NCBI RefSeq assembly: GCF_002163755.1 | Contig: NZ_CP015863.1 | Location: 2,480,001 to 2,544,000, forward strand | DNA from: Vibrio campbellii CAIM 519 = NBRC 15631 = ATCC 25920 | GTDB taxonomy: Bacteria > Pseudomonadota > Gammaproteobacteria > Enterobacterales > Vibrionaceae | Length of the DNA: 64,000 bases | Direction: 5' to 3' | Shown here: positions 26,866-36,486 of the stretch, piece after piece | Layout: the number at the start of each line of letters is the position of its first letter | Position numbering within the stretch: the stretch's first letter is position 1 | Notes under the pieces: generated by a model | What the model was told of the DNA's origin: nothing | Seen by the model: only the letters and a program-made list of their open reading frames with translations | Database searches by the model: none | Program-made: the position numbers and the translations under genes

Positions 26866-27318
26866 TTAAAACTCTCGACGAGCACACTTCAGCTCAGCTG
26901 AACATACCACTTCGCCGTCAACTTTTGCCACACCGCTGAATGCAGCAATGCCACGACGCTCTTTCAGAAATTCTACTTCAATAATCATTTGATCGCCTGG
27001 TACTACTGGTTTACGGAACTTAGCACCGTCAACACTTGCGAAGTAGTACAGTTCGTTTTCCGTCGGTGCACCAAATGATTTAAATGCAAGTAGGCCTGTC
27101 GCCTGAGCCATCGCTTCCAGGATCAATACGCCTGGGAATACTGGTAGCTGTGGAAAGTGACCTGTGAACTGAGGTTCGTTAACCGACACATTTTTAATTG
27201 CGTGAAGGTACTTCTCTTCTTGGAAGTCAATCACACGGTCGATCAATAAGAATGGGTAGCGATGAGGTAGTAGCTCTTGAATTTCAGAGATGTTCATCGT
27301 TTTCTTTTCAGTAGTCAA
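26866..27318 (-). CDS. fabZ: 3-hydroxyacyl-ACP dehydratase FabZ
   Basis: Dehydrates 3-hydroxyacyl-ACP in fatty-acid elongation. Hot-dog fold, 150 residues, catalytic His54 in FTGHFPQLPVFPG and Glu68 in LEAMAQATG, the E. coli numbering. The chosen start is TTG at 27318, with AGGA 8 nt upstream; the ATG at 27297 has a weaker site. E. coli fabZ also begins with TTG as I recall. It competes with LpxA for 3-hydroxymyristoyl-ACP, and the two genes are adjacent. Confidence 0.96.
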   Translation of the reverse strand: MTTEKKTMNISEIQELLPHRYPFLLIDRVIDFQEEKYLHAIKNVSVNEPQFTGHFPQLPVFPGVLILEAMAQATGLLAFKSFGAPTENELYYFASVDGAKFRKPVVPGDQMIIEVEFLKERRGIAAFSGVAKVDGEVVCSAELKCARREF

Positions 27319-27451
27319 AGTCGTCTTCCTATATCAATTCTCAACAACCAAGATGGCAAGGCAGCGGCAAATGCCACTTATGCAGTAATCGCCTGCAAAG
27401 TGTATACCAGCTTGGTGATAAATCTACTTATAGCGCGTCATTATAGAAGAA

Positions 27452-27476
27452 AAAGACCCGCATTTCGCGAGTCTTT
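27452..27476 (-). terminator. intrinsic terminator between lpxD and fabZ
   Basis: On the minus strand AAAGACTCGC pairs with GCGGGTCTTT (one G-U pair) around GAAAT, then TTCTTC follows. Confidence 0.75.
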
Positions 27477-27491
27477 GTTCAGAATGTGGAA

Positions 27492-28523
27492 CTAAGATTC
27501 TTCTTTCGTTTCCAGCTGTTTCTCAACAGCTTTCAGACGTTTGTTCATCTCGTCAATGCGGTGAACTCGAGTCGCCGTCTTGCGCCACTCTCGGTTGGTT
27601 TGCAGTGGAATGCCTGATGAGTACAGACCTTTCTCTTCGATACTGCGCATAACCATGCCCATACCGGTGATAGCTACGCCATCTGCAATCGTGATGTGGC
27701 CATTCAGAACCGACGCGCCGCCGATCTGACAGTACTTACCAATTTTCGTACTGCCCGCAACAATAGTACCACCTGGCATCACGGTACCATATCCGATCTG
27801 CACGTTATGAGCGATTTGAAGTTGGTTATCAAGAATTACGTTGTCTTCAATGATGGTATCTTCAAGTGCACCACGGTCAATCGTCGTACACGCACCAATC
27901 TCAACGCGGTTACCGATACGCACTGAACCCAACTGAGGGATTTTGATCCACTCGCCTTTGTCATTTGCGTATCCGAAACCATCAGAGCCAATGACTGTGC
28001 CAGATTGCACTAGACAGTCATCACCCATTGATACTTCATGATAGATAGTCACATTAGCCCAAAGCTTGGTGTTGTTACCTAGCTTTGCGTTTTTACCGAT
28101 AAAGCAACCTGCGCCAATACTTACGTTGTCGCCCAGCTCTACACCCGTTTCAATCACTGCGTTTGCACCGATAGTTACGTTAGTACCCATCTTCACGTCT
28201 GCTGCGATAACGGCACTTGGTGCGATCTCGTCAGCTGGCTTCGGAGTGGTGTCCATTGCTTGTACTACTCGAGCAAAAGCAATGTAAGGGTCAGCCACAA
28301 CCAATGCGTTACCCACACATTGATCTTTGTGATCGGCTTTCACCATCACAACTGTCGCTTTGCACTCAGAAAGGTGTTTTGCGTATTTTGGGTTAGACAA
28401 GAAGGTCACATCACCTTCTTGTGCTTTATCCATTGGAGCTACGCGGCTTACAACGAGAGACTCGTCACCAAATAGCTCACCCCCGGAAATTGTCGCCAAC
28501 TCGGCTAATGTCAATGTCTTCAT
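27492..28523 (-). CDS. lpxD: UDP-3-O-(3-hydroxymyristoyl)glucosamine N-acyltransferase
   Basis: Third step of lipid A synthesis, N-acylation of UDP-3-O-acylglucosamine. The 343-residue protein has an N-terminal uridine-binding domain (about 1-95), a left-handed beta helix of hexapeptide repeats (about 100-290), and a C-terminal helix (MNKRLKAVEKQLETK). The catalytic His is in LQIAHNVQIG. It begins 6 bp after skp. Confidence 0.97.
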   Translation of the reverse strand: MKTLTLAELATISGGELFGDESLVVSRVAPMDKAQEGDVTFLSNPKYAKHLSECKATVVMVKADHKDQCVGNALVVADPYIAFARVVQAMDTTPKPADEIAPSAVIAADVKMGTNVTIGANAVIETGVELGDNVSIGAGCFIGKNAKLGNNTKLWANVTIYHEVSMGDDCLVQSGTVIGSDGFGYANDKGEWIKIPQLGSVRIGNRVEIGACTTIDRGALEDTIIEDNVILDNQLQIAHNVQIGYGTVMPGGTIVAGSTKIGKYCQIGGASVLNGHITIADGVAITGMGMVMRSIEEKGLYSSGIPLQTNREWRKTATRVHRIDEMNKRLKAVEKQLETKEES

Positions 28524-28529
28524 AACTTC

Positions 28530-29039
28530 TTATTTTAGAGCTTTAATTACGTCTTCAGAGATGTTGTATTCTGGCTTACCGTACTGAAGAGAAGAAATGT
28601 CGATTACCATATCGTAACCTTTCTTCGTTGCTACTTTCTTCACTGCGTCTTGGATAGTCTTGAATAGCTTCGCTTTCTCTTCAGCTTCGCGACGTGCACT
28701 TGCTTTCTCTAGAGCTTGTGCCTTCACTTTGTATTCGCTGTCTAGTTTAGCGATGTCGATACGTAGTTTTTCAACTTCGTCTTGACCTAGAAGCTCACCA
28801 TCACGTTGTAGCTTTTCAATCTTAGTCTTAGCTTGCGCTTGGATAGATTTCAGCTCGTCTGCTTTGCTCTTAAAGTCTTTCTGCATTTTTTGTAGAACTA
28901 CTTCGCGTTGAGGAAGCGCTTGGAAAACTTGAGCAGTATTTACATAAGCAATTTTCTGAGCAGCTTCAGCCGCGTTAGCAAACATTGAAGAGCTAAGTAC
29001 TAGAAGGCCTAGGCCAGCTGCTTTGATCATTTTATTCAA
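28530..29039 (-). CDS. skp: periplasmic chaperone Skp/OmpH
   Basis: A trimeric periplasmic holdase for outer-membrane proteins on their way to BamA. The mature part is mainly long coiled-coil tentacle helices rich in Lys, Glu and Gln. The signal peptide runs to about residue 26 (NAAEAAQ). The start is called as TTG at 29039 (MNKMIKAAG): GAGGA lies 7 nt before it, whereas the ATG at 29030 is 16 nt away. A longer open frame to 29105 overlaps bamA and lacks a leader of the right kind. Product 169 residues. It is 13 bp downstream of bamA. Confidence 0.92.
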   Translation of the reverse strand: MNKMIKAAGLGLLVLSSSMFANAAEAAQKIAYVNTAQVFQALPQREVVLQKMQKDFKSKADELKSIQAQAKTKIEKLQRDGELLGQDEVEKLRIDIAKLDSEYKVKAQALEKASARREAEEKAKLFKTIQDAVKKVATKKGYDMVIDISSLQYGKPEYNISEDVIKALK

Positions 29040-29052
29040 AATATTTTCCTCT

Positions 29053-31467
29053 TTAGAAGGTTCTACCGATAGTGAACGTGAAGAACTCTTCATCGTCGCC
29101 ATCATATTTCTTAATTGGTTTCGCTAGCGAGAATACTAGAGGCCCCATTGGAGACATCCATTGCAACGCCGCACCGTAAGATGAGCGGTAGTTGGTTGGA
29201 TCTGAGTAATCGTAGTAGTAGCGGTCGCCGTATTCAGCACCTGAGCTACGGTAGTCGAACTCCGTATCCCAAACACTTGCCATATCAAAGAAGATACTGG
29301 TACGGATTTGGTTACGAACTTCGTCCGATGCAAATGGTGTTGGAACAATCAACTCAAGGCTTGCAAGTGCAACAGCGTTACCACCAACAGCATCATCTGT
29401 TGCTGTATCTGCACCGTTGTTCGAGCCAGAGTAATCACGATAAACCGCTTTCGGACCTACTGTGTTCGAGCCGAAACCACGTAGTGTTGTAAAACCACCC
29501 GCGTAGTAGTTTTCGTAGAATGGGAACAAGTTATCGTTGCCATCCGTTTGACCATAACCGTTACCATAACCTAGACGACCACGGAACAAGAGTGTGAACT
29601 CGTGTTTCTTAGTCAATGGCACGTATTGACGAACATCATACTGCATCTTGAAGTATTGAACGTCAGAGCCAGGTACGGTCATCTTGTAGAATGCACGTTG
29701 GTGGTTACCCGCTGTTGGGAAGTAGCCACGGTTTAGGTTGTTACGTGTCCATGAGATGTTGAAGTCAAAGTCATTTGTGTTCAACGCGCCGCTAGAATCA
29801 ATGTTATCTTCTTGCGCTTGTAGGAACTGTTCTACCTGTAAGTAAGGTGACAAGTTACCGATCTTGTTGTGAGTGTAACCAACACCAAACTCAAAGCGGT
29901 TCAGTTCGTCGAATGGGAAACCCCATGTCAAACTTGCGCCGTAACTTTGGTTGGTATAGTCAACGATACCCGCTTCAGATGCTTCAAACTCGTCGTAGAA
30001 GATCTTACCCCCCAAACTTACACCATCTAGGTTCCAGTAAGGGTCACGGTAGTCCAAGCTCACGTTTTTCTGGTAGTCGTTCATCATCGCGTTAATACCA
30101 ACGCGGTTACCACTACCAATAAAGTTGTCTTGTTGTAGGCCAACCTGGAAGCTCACGCCCGATTCAGTACCATAGCCGACACCAAAGTTAACGCTGCCTG
30201 AGTTTGCCTCTTTCACAGAGTAAACTAGGTCTACTTGGTCATCGCTGCCAGGTACACGTACCGTTTGTACTTCTACGTTCTCGAAGTAACCAAGACGGTT
30301 TAGACGCGTTTTACCGGTTTCGATTGATTTCGAGTTTAGCCAGCTGCCTTCCATCTGACGCATTTCACGACGTAGTACTTCGTCTTTGGTCGAGTTGTTA
30401 CCCGTAAAGCGAATGTCACGTACGTAAATGCGGTTACCCGGCTCAACGTTTACAACAAGCGATACTTGTTTGTTTTCATCGTCGAACTCAGGGATGGTGT
30501 TTACTTGTGGGTAAGCGTAACCAGATTCACCAAGCACACGCTTGATGCCTTCTTCCATCGAAGTAACACGGGAGCCGTTATACGTCTCGTTGTCTTCGAA
30601 AGGAACTAGCTTTTCGAACGTTGCTTCTTCACCGTTCAAATTACCGCGGAATTTCACGTCTTTAACGGTGTACACGCCGCCTTCTTCAAGACCAAGGGTA
30701 ATGTATACGCCTTTTTTGTCAGGAGAAATCGCCACTTGTGTCGAATCAACGTTAAATTTCAGGTAACCACGGTCTAGGTAGTAAGACTTCAGCGCTTCGA
30801 TATCACCAGCAAGTACTTGCTTCTGATATTTTTCGTCCGCTAGGAAGTTCCACCAAGGCACGTCAACGTTGAGGTTGAAACGAGAAAGAAGGTCTTCATC
30901 AGAAAAGACTTCATTGCCGATAAAGTTGATTTGCTGAATTTTCGCCGATACACCTTCGGTGAAGACGAATTTCAAGTCAGAACGGTTACGAGGCAATGGA
31001 GTAACAACCGCTTTTACGGTCGCGTTGTATTTACCAACACTGTAGTAAAAGTCCTCCAAACCTTTTTCGATGTTGCTCAGCGTTGTACGGTCAAGCGCTT
31101 CACCTTCACGAACGCCAGAAGCATTCAGGTTTTCTTGTAGCTGTTCGTCCTTGATTGCTTTGTTGCCTGAGAAAGAGATGCTGGCAATAGTTGGACGTTC
31201 TTTTACTTGAACAACCAGAACTTCACCATTACGCAGTACTTTCACATCTTCGAAGTTACCCGATGCGTACAATGCGCGAATGATCTCTGCAACATCGCCT
31301 TGGTCAACGGTATCACCGACACGCACAGGCATTTTTAGCAACGCTGCACCCAGTGCCACACGCTGCAATCCATCGATTTCAATATCTTGAACTACAAAGT
31401 TCTCTGCTCCGTTTGCAGATACACTGGTCGCCAGTAAACTTGCAAACAGAATTCGCTTAATCGCCAT
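29053..31467 (-). CDS. bamA: outer membrane protein assembly factor BamA
   Basis: The central Omp85 component of the BAM complex, which folds beta-barrels into the outer membrane. The 804-residue precursor has a signal peptide (1-20, SANGAE), five POTRA domains (about 22-420), and a 16-strand barrel. The lid-lock motif region GFGSNTVGP and the terminal aromatic signature (FTFTIGRTF) are present. It lies between rseP and skp, the standard order. Confidence 0.98.
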   Translation of the reverse strand: MAIKRILFASLLATSVSANGAENFVVQDIEIDGLQRVALGAALLKMPVRVGDTVDQGDVAEIIRALYASGNFEDVKVLRNGEVLVVQVKERPTIASISFSGNKAIKDEQLQENLNASGVREGEALDRTTLSNIEKGLEDFYYSVGKYNATVKAVVTPLPRNRSDLKFVFTEGVSAKIQQINFIGNEVFSDEDLLSRFNLNVDVPWWNFLADEKYQKQVLAGDIEALKSYYLDRGYLKFNVDSTQVAISPDKKGVYITLGLEEGGVYTVKDVKFRGNLNGEEATFEKLVPFEDNETYNGSRVTSMEEGIKRVLGESGYAYPQVNTIPEFDDENKQVSLVVNVEPGNRIYVRDIRFTGNNSTKDEVLRREMRQMEGSWLNSKSIETGKTRLNRLGYFENVEVQTVRVPGSDDQVDLVYSVKEANSGSVNFGVGYGTESGVSFQVGLQQDNFIGSGNRVGINAMMNDYQKNVSLDYRDPYWNLDGVSLGGKIFYDEFEASEAGIVDYTNQSYGASLTWGFPFDELNRFEFGVGYTHNKIGNLSPYLQVEQFLQAQEDNIDSSGALNTNDFDFNISWTRNNLNRGYFPTAGNHQRAFYKMTVPGSDVQYFKMQYDVRQYVPLTKKHEFTLLFRGRLGYGNGYGQTDGNDNLFPFYENYYAGGFTTLRGFGSNTVGPKAVYRDYSGSNNGADTATDDAVGGNAVALASLELIVPTPFASDEVRNQIRTSIFFDMASVWDTEFDYRSSGAEYGDRYYYDYSDPTNYRSSYGAALQWMSPMGPLVFSLAKPIKKYDGDDEEFFTFTIGRTF

Positions 31468-31511
31468 ACTTGTTCTAATTATTCCTTGCTACTGCTTTTG
31501 TCTCTGAACTA

Positions 31512-32870
31512 TCACAGACGAGTAAAATCATTAAATAGCGCTAACGCCATGAGCGAGAAGATAATCGCACCACCAATTCGATAGCCCATTTCCTGTACTT
31601 TCTCAGGCACTGGGCGTCGGATGACTGCTTCGATTGCGAAAAACAGTAGATGCCCACCATCCAACATTGGTAAAGGAACGAGGTTAATAATACCTAGGTT
31701 AACACTAATTAGTGCCAGAAAACCTAAAAAGTAGACCAGACCGTAGTCTGCGGTCGCCCCTGCTCCTTTGGCAATAGATATTGGTCCGCTCAAATTGTTC
31801 AGACCAACGTCACCTACAATCAGTTTCTTAAGCATACTGATTGTAAGTCCAATAACTTGACCAGTCTTGTCAATCGCTTTGCCAATAGACTCGAATACAC
31901 CAAACTGTAGTTCGAAGCGATAACTTTCTGGCCATTCTGCGACTTCAGGTGCGATACCCGCGAAGCCAACGGTTTCTTTGTTAGCTAGCTCACGACTACC
32001 TGGAATCAAGGTAAATGACTGCTCATCACCTTGACGCAACACGATCACATCAATTGGTGTTTCTGGGTTAGAACGAATGGCTTGAACCACGCCATCCCAT
32101 TTAGAAATCTTGTCACCATCAATCTCGATGATTTTGTCACCAGCTTGTAGGCCTGCTTTCTCAGCGGCACCACCTTCACTCACCTGTGCTAGCTCCGTGT
32201 AAATCTCAGGAGTGTACGGTTTGAAGCCTAGTGACTGCATCGCAGATTGTGTTTCAGGATCAAATTTCCAATCACGGATATCGAGTGTCTTCGTGACTTC
32301 TGAGCCAACTTCGTTTGCTGAAGATAGCGTCACTGTCATCGAATCATCACCGATATGAGAAACTAATCCCATGTTGACTGATTCCCAGTCCGGAGTTTTG
32401 ATACCTGAGATGGATTTTAGTTCCATCCCTGATTCAATTCCTGCTTCTGCAATGATTGAATTGGGCGTAACTTCACCAATTACTGGCTTCACTGCTGGTA
32501 CACCAATCAAAAAGACCAGCCAGTACGCCACAATGGCAAAGAGAAAATTGAAAATCGGACCCGCAGCCACAATCGATGTGCGCTTCCAAAGTGGCTTTTG
32601 GTCAAACGCCAAATGCTTTTCGTGCTCAGGCACTTGATCAACACGGCTGTCCACCATTTTGACGTAGCCGCCCAGTGGAATCATCGAAATGCTGTACTCA
32701 GTTCCGTCTTTGCCTACTTTACTCCAAATAGACTTACCGAAACCGATAGAAAATTTTTCAACTTTTACACCGCAACGACGCGCAACCCAAAAGTGACCAT
32801 ACTCGTGCACGGCAACCAAGATGCCCAGTGCAACGATAAAAGAAACCAAATTCCACAAAATACCAGTCAT
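31512..32870 (-). CDS. rseP: site-2 protease RseP
   Basis: An intramembrane zinc metalloprotease that cleaves the anti-sigma factor RseA after DegS, activating the sigma-E envelope stress response. HEYGH at residues 22-26 binds zinc; the third ligand lies in PMLDGGHLLFF near the C-terminus. Two tandem PDZ domains lie between (about 115-190 and 205-290). Length 452 residues (E. coli 450). Its ATG overlaps the dxr stop (TAATG), so translation is coupled. Confidence 0.97.
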   Translation of the reverse strand: MTGILWNLVSFIVALGILVAVHEYGHFWVARRCGVKVEKFSIGFGKSIWSKVGKDGTEYSISMIPLGGYVKMVDSRVDQVPEHEKHLAFDQKPLWKRTSIVAAGPIFNFLFAIVAYWLVFLIGVPAVKPVIGEVTPNSIIAEAGIESGMELKSISGIKTPDWESVNMGLVSHIGDDSMTVTLSSANEVGSEVTKTLDIRDWKFDPETQSAMQSLGFKPYTPEIYTELAQVSEGGAAEKAGLQAGDKIIEIDGDKISKWDGVVQAIRSNPETPIDVIVLRQGDEQSFTLIPGSRELANKETVGFAGIAPEVAEWPESYRFELQFGVFESIGKAIDKTGQVIGLTISMLKKLIVGDVGLNNLSGPISIAKGAGATADYGLVYFLGFLALISVNLGIINLVPLPMLDGGHLLFFAIEAVIRRPVPEKVQEMGYRIGGAIIFSLMALALFNDFTRL

Positions 32871-34075
32871 TAGCTACGCTCGCGTAAAAATTCTAAGGCG
32901 ATAGTTCGTGACATTCTATCTAGCTCTATCAAGCTTTCCAAGCTATTCACATTCTCACTTTTATGGCTTGCAGTGATTTTGTTCAAAACTGATTCATTGA
33001 TGCGAGCGATATCAGTGAAGCCTAAGCGGTTATTTAAGAAAGCATCTACTGCGACTTCGTTCGCTGCATTCAGAGCGGTCGTAGCATGTTGGCCTTCGTA
33101 ACACGCATCAATCGCCAACTTCAAACATGGGTAGCGAGCAAAATCGGGTTGAAGGAACGTCAACTCGCCCACTTGAGTAAAGTCGAGTGGTTTGACACCA
33201 GCATCCACACGAGATGGGTAAGACATAGTCAACGCAATCGGAGTTGCCATATCAGGTTCGCCCATTTGCGCCAAGACTGAACCGTCTCGGTATTGCACCA
33301 TTGAGTGAATCACCGACTGAGGGTGAATAATCACCTTCAACTGTTCACGAGCCGCATTAAACAGCCATTTCGCTTCAATGTACTCAAGACCTTTGTTCAT
33401 CATGGTTGCTGAATCAACCGAGATCTTAGGGCCCATTGACCAGTTCGGGTGAGCAATCGCTTGTGCTGGGGTTACTTTCTCTAGCTCTGCGATATCGGTA
33501 TAACGGAATGGACCACCAGAACCGGTTAACAGAATTGATGAAATACCATGCTCTTCTAGGTTACAACGACCTAGGCTGGTTTGAACTTGCTGAGGTAAAC
33601 ACTGGAAGATCGCGTTGTGCTCGCTGTCTACAGGAAGTAGCTCTGCGCCATGCTCTTCTACTGCGTTAATGAACAGTTGACCGGACATCACCAGTGCTTC
33701 TTTGTTTGCCAATAGCACACGCTTGCCGGCTTTCACTGCCGCCATCGTTGGTAGCAAACCAGCCGCACCAACGATCGCTGCCATCACGCTGTCAACTTCT
33801 TCTAAGGCAGACACATGACAAAGCGCATCAACACCACCTAACACCTCAGTGCTTGGCGAGACAGAAGCCAGTTCTGATTGCAGAGCCAATGCCGCCGCTT
33901 TATCCGCCATCACAGCGTATTTTGGTTGCCATTTACGGCAGAGCGCGACCATCTTTTCAACGTTAGTGCTTGCCGCTAATGCGACGATAGAAAACAGCTC
34001 AGGGTTTTGTTCAACCACTTTAAGTGTGCTTGCACCGATTGAGCCTGTTGCACCAAGAATCGTTAACTTTTGCAT
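32870..34075 (-). CDS. dxr: 1-deoxy-D-xylulose 5-phosphate reductoisomerase
   Basis: Second step of the MEP isoprenoid pathway, DXP to MEP with NADPH; the fosmidomycin target. The N-terminal GATGSIGAST is the NADPH loop, VDSEHNAIFQCL holds the metal ligands, and LTGSGGPFR and HPNWSMGPKISVDSATMMNKG are substrate loops. Length 401 residues. The gene is also called ispC. It supplies precursors to uppS, encoded two genes upstream. Confidence 0.97.
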   Translation of the reverse strand: MQKLTILGATGSIGASTLKVVEQNPELFSIVALAASTNVEKMVALCRKWQPKYAVMADKAAALALQSELASVSPSTEVLGGVDALCHVSALEEVDSVMAAIVGAAGLLPTMAAVKAGKRVLLANKEALVMSGQLFINAVEEHGAELLPVDSEHNAIFQCLPQQVQTSLGRCNLEEHGISSILLTGSGGPFRYTDIAELEKVTPAQAIAHPNWSMGPKISVDSATMMNKGLEYIEAKWLFNAAREQLKVIIHPQSVIHSMVQYRDGSVLAQMGEPDMATPIALTMSYPSRVDAGVKPLDFTQVGELTFLQPDFARYPCLKLAIDACYEGQHATTALNAANEVAVDAFLNNRLGFTDIARINESVLNKITASHKSENVNSLESLIELDRMSRTIALEFLRERS

Positions 34076-34100
34076 GATGTAAGACCGTTAGAAAAATTCA

Positions 34101-34119
34101 GGAGCGACGGAGCCGCTCC
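34101..34119 (-). terminator. weak hairpin between cdsA and dxr
   Basis: GGAGCG and CGCTCC form a 6-bp GC-rich stem with a 7-nt loop; on the minus strand TGAATTTTTC follows with the U-run displaced. Probably partial. Confidence 0.4.
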
Positions 34120-34126
34120 CGATAAA

Positions 34127-34969
34127 TTAGAATACGTAGTAAAGAAGAGCAAATACTGGGAAGGCAGCGGTCAGGCTGTCGATACGATCAAGAATACCGC
34201 CGTGCCCTGGAATAATATTGCTGCTGTCTTTGATGCCTGAAACACGTTTGAACATGCTTTCTACTAGGTCACCAAGTACGGAAATCACAACCGTAATCAA
34301 TGTAATGATCACCATGTGAACTGGGCTGGTGAATTGGATATCAAACCAACCTGCGAACAACCAACCAACAATCAATGCTGCGATGATGCCGCCAATCAAA
34401 CCTTCGATAGTCTTGTTTGGACTCACATGCGGCGCCATTTTACGTTTACCCATGCTTTTACCAGCAAAGTAAGCGCCACTGTCTGCAGCCCATACCAAGA
34501 AGCAAACATACAGCACAAGTTTTGCGCCGTGGTATGGATCTACTGAAATATCGGAAGCTCTAAGAATGATCACGCTCCAAAGGAAAGGGATCAAAGTCAG
34601 AAAACCAAACACATGACGAAGCGCTTTGCTGCCTTGCCATAGGTTGGTGGTTTTAGGGTAAGTAATGGCCATTGTGCTGGCGATAATCCACCAAACAAAA
34701 CCGAGCGCTAAAACTGTGTAATGCGGTGCTGCCAGTTGGTTAAGGCTTACTGCATCAGGCGAAATGAATAGAAAACTGAATCCGGTTACGACAACGGCTG
34801 GTACGAGGGCAGCGATGCGTGATTTGCTTTCTGTAAACTGGGTCCACTCCCAAAAACCTAATAGCGTAATCGCCGTCAAAGCGATGATGAAGCCGATTAG
34901 GGGTAATTTAAAAATACCTAAAATTACAAGGGGAGCTAAAATTAGTGCTGTTATTATTCTCTGTTTCAA
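34127..34969 (-). CDS. cdsA: phosphatidate cytidylyltransferase
   Basis: Makes CDP-diacylglycerol from CTP and phosphatidic acid, the branch point of phospholipid synthesis, in the inner membrane. The 280-residue protein has about eight hydrophobic segments. The signature KRKMAPHVSPNKTIEGLIGG precedes the C-terminal VSVLGDLVESMFKRVSGIKDSS and PGHGGILDRIDSL blocks of the family. It begins 12 bp after uppS. Confidence 0.96.
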   Translation of the reverse strand: MKQRIITALILAPLVILGIFKLPLIGFIIALTAITLLGFWEWTQFTESKSRIAALVPAVVVTGFSFLFISPDAVSLNQLAAPHYTVLALGFVWWIIASTMAITYPKTTNLWQGSKALRHVFGFLTLIPFLWSVIILRASDISVDPYHGAKLVLYVCFLVWAADSGAYFAGKSMGKRKMAPHVSPNKTIEGLIGGIIAALIVGWLFAGWFDIQFTSPVHMVIITLITVVISVLGDLVESMFKRVSGIKDSSNIIPGHGGILDRIDSLTAAFPVFALLYYVF

Positions 34970-34981
34970 ACTAACTAGTCC

Positions 34982-35737
34982 TTATTGAGCAGCCATCAAT
35001 GCCTTTACTTGCTCGCCAGTACAACCAAAGCGACGCTCTCGGTTAATAAACCAAGTTACAGCTTCTACTAAGCTGTCTTCGCCAAACTCTGGCCAGTACT
35101 CAGGAGTAAAGTACATTTCAGCATACGCCATTTGCCACAGCATGAAGTTACTAATGCGACACTCTCCACTTGTACGGATCAAAAGATCCACCTCTGGAAG
35201 GTCTGCCATTGTTAGATGCTGGGTAATCAGCTGCTCATTGATATCCTCTACACGGATCTCACCGTTACGCGCTTTTAACGCCAACGTTTTTGCCGCCTCT
35301 GTGATATCCCATTTGCCGCCATAGTTAGCCGCAATGTTAATCACCATACCCGTGTTATTTGCCGTCAGTGCTTCTGCTTCCGCAATTTTACCTTGCAGTC
35401 GCTCACTAAAGCGGCTGGTATCACCAATGACACGCAGGCGTAAGTTGTTTTTATGCAGCTTTTTCACTTCGCTAGAAAGTACCGAAATGAACAGCTCCAT
35501 CAACAGACCCACTTCTTCCTCAGGACGACGCCAGTTTTCACTACTAAAAGCGAACAACGTCATGGCTTTAATACCGAGTTTAGAAGCTGCAGCAACGGTC
35601 TTGCGAACGGCGTTAACGCCTTTTTTATGACCGAATACGCGAGGTTTTCCTTTGGACTTAGCCCAACGGCCATTGCCGTCCATAATGATGGCAATATGCT
35701 TAGGGAGGGAATCAGAGAAGGCTTGAGAATTTTGCAT
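34982..35737 (-). CDS. uppS: undecaprenyl diphosphate synthase
   Basis: A cis-prenyltransferase that extends farnesyl diphosphate with eight isopentenyl units to the C55 carrier lipid of peptidoglycan and O-antigen. IAIIMDGNGRWAKSKG carries the catalytic Asp; TLFAFSSENWRRP and DLLIRTSGECRISNFMLWQ are conserved. Length 251 residues. Also named ispU. It is the first gene of the uppS-cdsA-dxr-rseP-bamA-skp-lpxD unit; a terminator separates it from frr. Confidence 0.97.
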   Translation of the reverse strand: MQNSQAFSDSLPKHIAIIMDGNGRWAKSKGKPRVFGHKKGVNAVRKTVAAASKLGIKAMTLFAFSSENWRRPEEEVGLLMELFISVLSSEVKKLHKNNLRLRVIGDTSRFSERLQGKIAEAEALTANNTGMVINIAANYGGKWDITEAAKTLALKARNGEIRVEDINEQLITQHLTMADLPEVDLLIRTSGECRISNFMLWQMAYAEMYFTPEYWPEFGEDSLVEAVTWFINRERRFGCTGEQVKALMAAQ

Positions 35738-35780
35738 AGGGAGTTAATTGAGTTCCATCAGTTGGATAGACTAACACAAA

Positions 35781-35809
35781 AAAACGCTGCACTGTGAGCA
35801 CAGCGTTTT
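35781..35809 (-). terminator. intrinsic terminator after frr
   Basis: AAAACGCTG and CAGCGTTTT form a 9-bp stem; on the minus strand TTTGTG extends the U-tract. Confidence 0.85.
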
Positions 35810-35833
35810 CCAACAGTGATGTGGGTGGGAGTA

Positions 35834-36391
35834 TTAAACTTCCATCAACTCTTTTTCTTTAGCAGCAAGAACTTCGTCGATCTTCTTAACTGCTACGTCA
35901 GTCAGTTTTTGAATTTCGTCTTGTGCTTTACGATCTTCGTCTTCAGAGATTTCTTTATCTTTTAGAAGACCTTTTAGGTCGCTGTTTGCGTCACGACGGA
36001 TGTTACGAACAGCAACACGTGCGCCTTCAGCTTCACCGCGAACAATCTTAACTAGGTCTTTACGACGCTCTTCTGTTAGCGGTGGAAGTGGAACGCGGAT
36101 GATTGTGCCAGCAGACATTGGGTTTAGGCCAAGGTCAGACATCATGATCGCTTTTTCAACTTTTTGAGTTAGTTCTTTGTCGAAAACTGTGATTGCTAGA
36201 GTACGAGCGTCTTCTGCAACAACGTTTGCTACTTGGTTAAGAGGAGTAGGAGCACCGTAGTACTCTACAGAGATACCAGATAGTAGGCTTGGGTGCGCGC
36301 GGCCAGTACGAACTTTAGAAAGGTTGTTCTTTAGCGCTTCAACGCTTTTGTCCATGCGCTCTTGCGCGTCTTTATTGATTTCGTTAATCAC
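35834..36391 (-). CDS. frr: ribosome recycling factor
   Basis: Splits post-termination ribosomes together with EF-G. The 185-residue length, N-terminal INEINKDAQERMDKSVEALK, the KVRTGRAHPSLL block and C-terminal DEIQKLTDVAVKKIDEVLA are characteristic. It follows pyrH on the same strand, with a hairpin in the 95-bp gap. Confidence 0.98.
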   Translation of the reverse strand: MINEINKDAQERMDKSVEALKNNLSKVRTGRAHPSLLSGISVEYYGAPTPLNQVANVVAEDARTLAITVFDKELTQKVEKAIMMSDLGLNPMSAGTIIRVPLPPLTEERRKDLVKIVRGEAEGARVAVRNIRRDANSDLKGLLKDKEISEDEDRKAQDEIQKLTDVAVKKIDEVLAAKEKELMEV

Positions 36392-36450
36392 GGTTTCACC
36401 TTAAAAATGTCATCTTTCCTGAAGAAAGCCTAAAAGGGTTGAGCAAAGCG

Positions 36451-36482
36451 AAACGCCATCCAACCTAGCGTGGATGGCGTTT
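36451..36482 (-). terminator. hairpin between pyrH and frr
   Basis: AAACGCCATCC and GGATGGCGTTT form an 11-bp perfect stem with a 10-nt loop. On the minus strand CGCTTTGC follows, a poor U-tract, so read-through into frr is likely. Confidence 0.55.
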
Positions 36483-36486
36483 AGGA

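Noticed and set aside
26217..26939. 240-codon plus-strand open frame opposite lpxA/fabZ
   Set aside because: It is the antisense shadow of two conserved genes and has no motif or start signal of its own.
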